NCBI GenBank assembly: GCA_042408785.1 | Contig: JBHOQU010000106.1 | Coordinates: 1-8,276, forward strand | Source of the DNA: JAUQQI01 sp042408785 | Lineage (GTDB): Bacteria; Chloroflexota; Dehalococcoidia; JAUQQI01 | Reading direction: 5' to 3' | DNA: 8,276 nucleotides | Shown: piece after piece, positions 4,413-8,276 of the stretch | Layout: the number at the start of each line of letters is the position of its first letter | How positions within the stretch are numbered: position 1 is the first letter of the stretch | The notes under the pieces: generated by a model | The model's input: only the letters and a program-made list of their open reading frames with translations | The model's database searches: none | What the model was told of the DNA's origin: nothing | Position numbers and translations under genes: made by a program

Positions 4413-5396
4413 ATGGCGCTTATCTACTTCGACGGCTTCGACTTTTACGGAAGCCCCGCCGATCGGGGCTGGACAGGCAGCGGGACTATCTCCACGAGCT
4501 ACAAACGAACCGGGCGAGGAAGCCTGCAGGGAGCTACCACTTCTCCGCCTCGCCGGTCCCTTGGGGCCAACTATTCGACTCTGGTCGCCGGTTTTGCGTT
4601 TCTTTGCAGCAGCACCACCCAGGGCGCCGCACAGATCTTCGCTTTTCTCGACGGCACATCAAGCCAGATCGTCGTGCAATGGCAGGGCAACAACCTTCCC
4701 CTGCTGGTATTGCGGGGAAGCACTGTCATAGCTACCGGGGTGAGGAACCTGCAGGCGAACGTCTGGTACTACTGCGAGATAAAGGTGGTCTTTTCGGGCA
4801 CCTCAGGAAGCGTCGTCGTGCGTCTTAACGGCGTCGAGGAGCTCACCTTCAGTGGAAACACCATCGCGACGGCTAACGCCTATGCCAACGGCATCGCTGG
4901 ACCCGCCAATACCGCCCTGTTCATCGACGACCTCTATGTCCTGGACACGACGGGCGTCGTCAACAACAACTTTCTGGGCGACGTGGCCGTCTACACCCTC
5001 ATTCCAGACATCGACGGATCCCAGGCCCAGTGGACCCCGGTCGGGGCCGCCTCGGCCTTTCAGGCGACCCGGGAACAGCCCGCCGACGACGACGCCACCT
5101 ATATCGTTACGGGAACGGCGGGGAATGTGCACCTTTTTACCCTGGACGACATCCCGCCCGGGGCCACGGTCTTCGGGCTCCAGGCGTTCGTCCGGGCCCG
5201 CAAAGACGACGCCGGGACCCGGGTGATCCGCATCGTCGAGAAGCAGGGTGCAACGACCCGGGAGACGGCGGACATCGGCCTTACGGGCAGCTACGCCTAC
5301 TACGGGACGCCCATCGAGGAGACCGCCCCGGACGGGTCGGGCTGGACCGACGCCAAAGTCAACGACCTCGAGGTGGGCGTAAAGCTCGTCCAGTAA
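4413..5396 (+). CDS. LamG/concanavalin-like two-domain virion structural protein
   Basis: ATG 4413 has an SD AGGAG at 4401-4405. Residues 1-180 look like a beta-sandwich of the LamG/concanavalin-like type: F-D-G-F-D-F-Y at the start, W-Y-Y-C-E-I-K-V (118-125), V-V-V-R-L-N-G-V-E (134-142), and A-L-F-I-D-D-L-Y-V-L-D-T-T-G at 168-181, typical of the last strand. Residues 185-327 form a second domain (F-L-G-D-V-A-V-Y-T-L-I-P-D ... D-D-D-A-T-Y-I ... G-S-G-W-T-D-A-K-V-N-D-L-E-V-G-V-K). This pair recurs in phage structural proteins near tail fibres. It probably binds surface glycans or decorates the virion. Its DNA is noticeably poorer in GC than its upstream neighbours (57% at 4561-4680). Confidence 0.75.
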   Translation: MALIYFDGFDFYGSPADRGWTGSGTISTSYKRTGRGSLQGATTSPPRRSLGANYSTLVAGFAFLCSSTTQGAAQIFAFLDGTSSQIVVQWQGNNLPLLVLRGSTVIATGVRNLQANVWYYCEIKVVFSGTSGSVVVRLNGVEELTFSGNTIATANAYANGIAGPANTALFIDDLYVLDTTGVVNNNFLGDVAVYTLIPDIDGSQAQWTPVGAASAFQATREQPADDDATYIVTGTAGNVHLFTLDDIPPGATVFGLQAFVRARKDDAGTRVIRIVEKQGATTRETADIGLTGSYAYYGTPIEETAPDGSGWTDAKVNDLEVGVKLVQ

Positions 5397-5408
5397 GGAG
5401 GGCCTGAA

Positions 5409-6380
5409 TTGGCTACCCAGGCCCGGACCACCCAGGTGGCCGTCCAGGTCCTGGCACGGCCCGCCCCAAAGGCGCGGGTCACTCAGCAGGCGGTCCAGGT
5501 CCTGGCCACCAGGCCCACGGCCCCGACGCCGCCTACCGGGGCGCGGGTTACCCAGGAGGCCCTCGAAGTTCTGGCCAGGCCGGCCTCCAGGGCCAGGGTA
5601 ACCCAGCAAGCCGTCCAGGTGCTGGTCAGACCGGCCCCGCTGGTCCGGGTCACGCAGGCCGCCTTACAGGTCCTGGCCAACCGGCCCGCACCCCCAGCGC
5701 CCCCTACAGGTGCGCGAGTCACGCAGCTGGCGATAGAGGTGCTGGGAGTGCCCATTGCCACCAGGCAAACTTTCACGGCCGGACTCACGGTACTGGGCGC
5801 GTCGGGCCTGTCCGGCCGGGCAGTACGCAATCTCGAGGCCGCCCTGTCTTTGACGGCCGCGTCCGCCGTCCATTTGACGGCCGTGGCCCGTCGGCTCGCC
5901 GCCGGGATGCTGACGACTCTCACCATGGTCAGCCCGGCCGGGCTTCGTCAGGCCGTCGCGTCTGCTTCGGTGGGGGTGCTGACGGCCCTGGTTAGCGGGG
6001 CGAGACGGTCAGCCCAGGCGGCAGTCGGCCTCACGGGGGCGACAGTGTTTACCACGGCAGGTAGACGACTGTCGTTTGCCGGGGTATCGGTCACTGCAGC
6101 CGGCTCCGTAGCTGCAGGGGGCGGCGGCATGGTCTACCTGGTTGGCAGTCAGCTCGCCGCGACGGGTGAGTTTGCGGGACACGGCTTCCGAGTAGCTGTG
6201 CCCGGTGCCGCCCTGACCAGTAGCTGCTGGGCAGACGGGACGGCGAAGGCAATCCGACGGGGTGCTGGGGCTTTTCAGGCCTTCAGCCTGCTGAGAGGCC
6301 GTACCCCCTTTGCCGCCGGACGCTTCTGGCTAATAAGGCTTGGGTTGGCGCTCCGGTTCAGTAAGGACCCGGTGAGGTAA
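5409..6380 (+). CDS. Repeat-containing virion surface/adhesin-like protein
   Basis: TTG 5409 is chosen because AAGGAGGG (5395-5402) lies six bases upstream. The 323-residue product starts with six copies of A-R-V-T-Q-x-A-x-x-V-L (beginning at residues 5, 22, 45, 62, 79 and 102), linked by Pro/Ala-rich spacers. Residues about 117-240 hold a looser Ala/Leu/Thr/Val-rich repeat with recurring A-x-L-x-L-T-A and R-R-L patterns, perhaps a beta-solenoid or fibrous stalk. After a Gly stretch near 237-240, the last 80 residues are unlike the rest and include R-G-A-G-A-F and an Arg-rich end. Short R-V-T/S-Q-x-x-V-E-V-L motifs occur, as I recall, in other phage surface proteins. No enzyme motif is seen. 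A fibre or spike role is inferred. Confidence 0.65.
   Translation: MATQARTTQVAVQVLARPAPKARVTQQAVQVLATRPTAPTPPTGARVTQEALEVLARPASRARVTQQAVQVLVRPAPLVRVTQAALQVLANRPAPPAPPTGARVTQLAIEVLGVPIATRQTFTAGLTVLGASGLSGRAVRNLEAALSLTAASAVHLTAVARRLAAGMLTTLTMVSPAGLRQAVASASVGVLTALVSGARRSAQAAVGLTGATVFTTAGRRLSFAGVSVTAAGSVAAGGGGMVYLVGSQLAATGEFAGHGFRVAVPGAALTSSCWADGTAKAIRRGAGAFQAFSLLRGRTPFAAGRFWLIRLGLALRFSKDPVR
5421..5744 (+). repeat. Six tandem V-T-Q-x-A-x-x-V-L coding repeats
   Basis: Units begin at 5421, 5472, 5541, 5592, 5643 and 5712. The spacing is 17, 23, 17, 17 and 23 codons. The longer spacers share the ending P-P-T-G, so the array looks like duplicated blocks. Codons differ between copies, so the array is not a recent exact duplication. 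Confidence 0.8.
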
Positions 6381-7780
6381 TGATGGGCAGCAAGCTCTTT
6401 TTGCCGCGGGCGCGCTTCACACAGCCGGACTACCCGAACACCGGACGGGAGCGAGTAGGGTTCTGCTTCCTCCCAGGGGAGACCGGAGGCAACCCGGATG
6501 TTGTGGTTGCGCGTGTCCTCACCTCGTGGGACGTGAGCATGGAACCCTGGTCGTCGACAAGCACTGTCGTCCGCATCGGGGAAGTTCTGGCAAGCGGCGG
6601 TATCCGGTGGCTGGCGCCGCAGCCCATACCGGAGGATCCCCAGGGCGTCCGGTACTACTCAGCAGCTTCACCCTGGGTGACCGCAGACGGGACGATCCTG
6701 GCAACCTCCATGGGATACGACAACCCGACGTACACCAACTTCACGGCCATTCTCCGGCTGGCGCCCGATGGGAGGTTCATCGAACAGGTGTGGCGGGGCG
6801 ACAACACCTACAACGACTACGCTACCGATTCTGACATGCATCCCCTGCGGGGTTTCAGGGGCAACCCGGACATCGTCTACTTCACGACGCCCACCGTGAA
6901 CCCGGGGCCGGATGTGGGCTTCTGGCGCACCACGGACGGCGGGCGGACCTGGACCAGGATGAACCCCATGCCCGGCGCGGTCCCCGCCAACAGCCGCGGC
7001 GGCCCGGCCCTGGTGTGCATGTCGGTCGGGGTGGACCCCGCCGACCCGAACAGGGTCTACGTGATCGACGAAGGTATAGGCTACAACCAGCAGTTCACGG
7101 CCAGCCTCGGGGGCGTTTCCGCCGACGGGGGAGCCACGTTTACCAGGCTGCCGCAGACCTTCATACCGCCCAATTTCGAGGCGTATGATTCGAGGCAGCC
7201 GCCCGGTACCCCGCTGGTGGTGAACAACTCCAACTTCGCCCAGGTGCTGGTCCTCGACTCGCACGTGGTCTTCGCGACGGGGGACTTCCTCTGGGCGGAG
7301 CCCTACCCCGCGGTCCCCGAGGGCAGCCTCTGGTGGTCACTCGTGGTGCAGCGCTCGGACGACGCCGGGCAAACCTGGACCGGGGATATATTCCGCCTGT
7401 ACATCCCCGGGGAGAGGCAGTGGGGTGGTAACGTCTTCCTGATACCCCGCCCCGTGGGCGCCGGGCCAGATACCTGGGAGATAGCCGGCCTGGCCAACGG
7501 TTACACCCCCGGAAGCGACAGCGGGGGTACCTTCAGGTGGCGCCCCTCCACGGGCTGGCAGGTCGTGGGGCCCTTCGACCCCGCGAGCCTGGGCTCGCCC
7601 TACGGGTTCGGCGTCCTGCCGGACGGCAGGCTTATCGCCGCCACGTACGCCTCCTACTACGGGCTGCCAGCCAACCTGTCGGTCGTGGTCTCCGCCGACG
7701 GGGTCAGCTGGTTCCCGGCCTGGGACGACCTCACGGTGACGTACCCTCTCGGGCTGTGGGTGATCGACCCGCGACCCTGA
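6380..7780 (+). CDS. Asp-box (BNR) beta-propeller protein, likely receptor-binding
   Basis: The 466-residue protein overlaps the upstream stop (TAATG). ATG 6383 is better spaced from GAGG (6374-6377) and may be the true start. Four Asp-box-like motifs (S/T-x-D-x-G-x-T-W/F) are visible: T-T-D-G-G-R-T-W (184-191), S-A-D-G-G-A-T-F (247-254), S-D-D-A-G-Q-T-W (326-333) and S-A-D-G-V-S-W (438-444). Each caps a propeller blade in sialidases, sortilin-like and glycan-binding proteins. Other strand repeats (D-G-T-I-L-A-T-S; D-G-R-L-I-A-A-T) support a multi-bladed propeller. I see no sialidase Arg triad or F/Y-R-I-P motif, so a glycan-binding rather than hydrolytic role is favoured. No signal peptide is present, as expected of a virion protein. 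It probably recognises the host surface. Confidence 0.75.
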   Translation: MMGSKLFLPRARFTQPDYPNTGRERVGFCFLPGETGGNPDVVVARVLTSWDVSMEPWSSTSTVVRIGEVLASGGIRWLAPQPIPEDPQGVRYYSAASPWVTADGTILATSMGYDNPTYTNFTAILRLAPDGRFIEQVWRGDNTYNDYATDSDMHPLRGFRGNPDIVYFTTPTVNPGPDVGFWRTTDGGRTWTRMNPMPGAVPANSRGGPALVCMSVGVDPADPNRVYVIDEGIGYNQQFTASLGGVSADGGATFTRLPQTFIPPNFEAYDSRQPPGTPLVVNNSNFAQVLVLDSHVVFATGDFLWAEPYPAVPEGSLWWSLVVQRSDDAGQTWTGDIFRLYIPGERQWGGNVFLIPRPVGAGPDTWEIAGLANGYTPGSDSGGTFRWRPSTGWQVVGPFDPASLGSPYGFGVLPDGRLIAATYASYYGLPANLSVVVSADGVSWFPAWDDLTVTYPLGLWVIDPRP

Positions 7781-7786
7781 CCCGCG

Positions 7787-8134
7787 ATGGCCGAGTACTA
7801 CATCGTCGTTGACAAGAACGGTGCTGAATGGACCGCCGGCGAGGCCGACACGAAGCTGACCACCGACATCCTCATTCGCCCTGATTCAGCCGGTGCGATA
7901 GTTTACCGCTACCGGCAAGTCTGGTGGACTCTAAGGGTTACGCGTCTTTCAGACCCCGCGCTCAGGTCGATGCTGGAGGGCCTCCCGGCGCCCCAGGCCG
8001 AGGGGGTGCTCCGGGTGCTGCGCCGGCTGCTCCCCCCAGAGGACACGCCGGACAGTCCGACCTTCACACCCCAGGAGCGGGCCCGGCTGGAGTTCCTCGC
8101 CTGGCTCCGCCGGCAGGGGAGGCTCCCATCGTAA
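7787..8134 (+). CDS. Small unknown protein at the end of the structural module
   Basis: ATG 7787 follows the propeller stop by six bases. No good SD is visible, so translation may depend on coupling. The 115-residue product begins with strand-like Y-Y-I-V-V-D-K-N-G-A-E-W. It continues with T-D-I-L-I-R-P-D-S-A-G-A-I-V-Y-R-Y and ends in an amphipathic Arg/Leu-rich half (V-L-R-V-L-R-R-L-L-P-P-E, then E-R-A-R-L-E-F-L-A-W-L-R-R-Q-G). No family is recognised. The position last in a tail-fibre-like cluster is where chaperones of fibre assembly or small tail accessory proteins are often found, so that is a weak inference. Confidence 0.6.
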   Translation: MAEYYIVVDKNGAEWTAGEADTKLTTDILIRPDSAGAIVYRYRQVWWTLRVTRLSDPALRSMLEGLPAPQAEGVLRVLRRLLPPEDTPDSPTFTPQERARLEFLAWLRRQGRLPS

Positions 8135-8149
8135 GCGATGCCGGCCCGG

Positions 8150-8175
8150 TGAAACAAAAGGGCTATTTTGTTTCA
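8150..8175. repeat. Perfect AT-rich inverted repeat, candidate Xer/attachment-type site
   Basis: The left arm TGAAACAAAA (8150-8159) and right arm TTTTGTTTCA (8166-8175) are exact reverse complements around a six-base core GGGCTA. Two roughly 10-11 bp recombinase arms around a 6-8 bp core is the layout of dif/Xer and other tyrosine-recombinase crossover sites. The right arm broadly resembles the TTATGTTAA-type XerD half-site. The AT-rich arms stand out in a very GC-rich region. No second copy was seen in this window. A terminator is possible, but the stem is A/T-rich and lacks a U-tract after it. An operator is also possible. Confidence 0.45.
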
Positions 8176-8191
8176 AATCCGGCTGCGCCTC

Positions 8192-8222
8192 GCCCCGGGG
8201 AGTCTTACCCCGGCAATGGGGC
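8192..8222 (+). terminator. GC-rich hairpin region, possible terminator-like structure
   Basis: CCGGGG (8195-8200) can pair with CCCCGG (8208-8213) across a seven-base loop. GCCCC (8192-8196) can alternatively pair with GGGGC (8218-8222). It follows the last gene of the co-directional string, but no T-run follows, so a factor-independent terminator is doubtful. Confidence 0.25.
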
Positions 8223-8276
8223 TGAGCCTGTGCTGCCGATCGGCGTCCACCCGCTCGGAAACCATCCGCCCGTAGT

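Larger units (their letters stand above)
8135..8276. other. Non-coding end of window with structured DNA
   Basis: No reading frame of useful length or with an SD is seen on either strand in these 142 bases. The stretch holds an AT-rich perfect inverted repeat (8150-8175) and then GC-rich complementary segments. It is the longest apparently gene-free stretch in the window, and its continuation lies outside. Confidence 0.5.

Noticed and set aside
4803..5609. Minus-strand open frame of 268 codons
   Set aside because: It covers the LamG-like and repeat genes on the other strand; Gly/Asp/Arg-rich, no recognisable motif.
8170..8200. Possible tRNA 3' end on the plus strand (TTCAAATCC T-loop-like string)
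   Set aside because: The matching T-stem half, anticodon arm and acceptor partner are absent, so it is not a tRNA gene; at most an att-site fragment, noted under the inverted repeat.
8135..8276. Riboswitch or structured non-coding RNA
   Set aside because: Some GC-rich pairing is possible, but no conserved riboswitch core or known RNA signature is recognisable.
1..8276. CRISPR array or insertion sequence
   Set aside because: No spaced direct repeats of CRISPR type and no transposase or terminal inverted repeats were seen; the only regular repeats are coding ones at 5421-5744.

Overview
The window is a compact, GC-rich (about two thirds G+C by eye), entirely plus-strand gene string that looks like part of a virus, prophage or virus-derived element. 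The host is probably a high-GC Gram-positive, for instance a thermophilic Clostridia lineage. Strong AGGAGGTG-type Shine-Dalgarno (SD) sites, frequent GTG/TTG starts, frequent AGG arginine codons and holin-like small membrane proteins suggest this, but no host gene is present to confirm it. Almost every gene touches or overlaps the next, often by GTGA, which suggests one translationally coupled operon. I see no convincing internal promoter.

Layout. Positions 1-78 are the 3' end of an upstream gene. Positions 79-1469 form an apparent virion-morphogenesis block: a one-span membrane protein with a Gln/Pro and Gly-Cys tail, a P-loop ATPase that best fits the FtsK/HerA superfamily (A32-like packaging ATPase or Zot-like assembly ATPase), and a 29-residue peptide with 16 arginines. 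Positions 1506-2150 hold a holin-like protein, a six-cysteine mini-protein and a two-span membrane protein. Positions 2154-2732 encode a catalytic-domain-only tyrosine recombinase with all expected active-site residues. Positions 2729-3278 hold an XhlA-like coil-plus-membrane protein, a small basic protein and a short disordered protein. A cysteine-containing protein of unknown role follows (3280-3942).

Positions 4022-8134 are a surface or host-recognition module: a phage tail-fibre-type small protein, a LamG-like two-domain structural protein, a repeat protein with six copies of a V-T-Q-x-A-x-x-V-L motif, an Asp-box (BNR) beta-propeller protein, and a small unknown protein. The end of the window (8135-8276) is non-coding and contains a striking AT-rich perfect inverted repeat, 10 bp arms around 6 bp, with the geometry of a Xer/dif-type recombination site.

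Working model (inference): the ATPase, a membrane protein and small basic DNA-binding candidates would package or condense the genome. The holin-like proteins would release virions, the recombinase would integrate or resolve the genome, and the 4-8 kb module would build receptor-binding structures. The window shows no terminase, portal, tape-measure or baseplate gene, so a tailless (internal-membrane or filamentous) virus is a serious possibility. The capsid gene, which would decide this, is not visible here.
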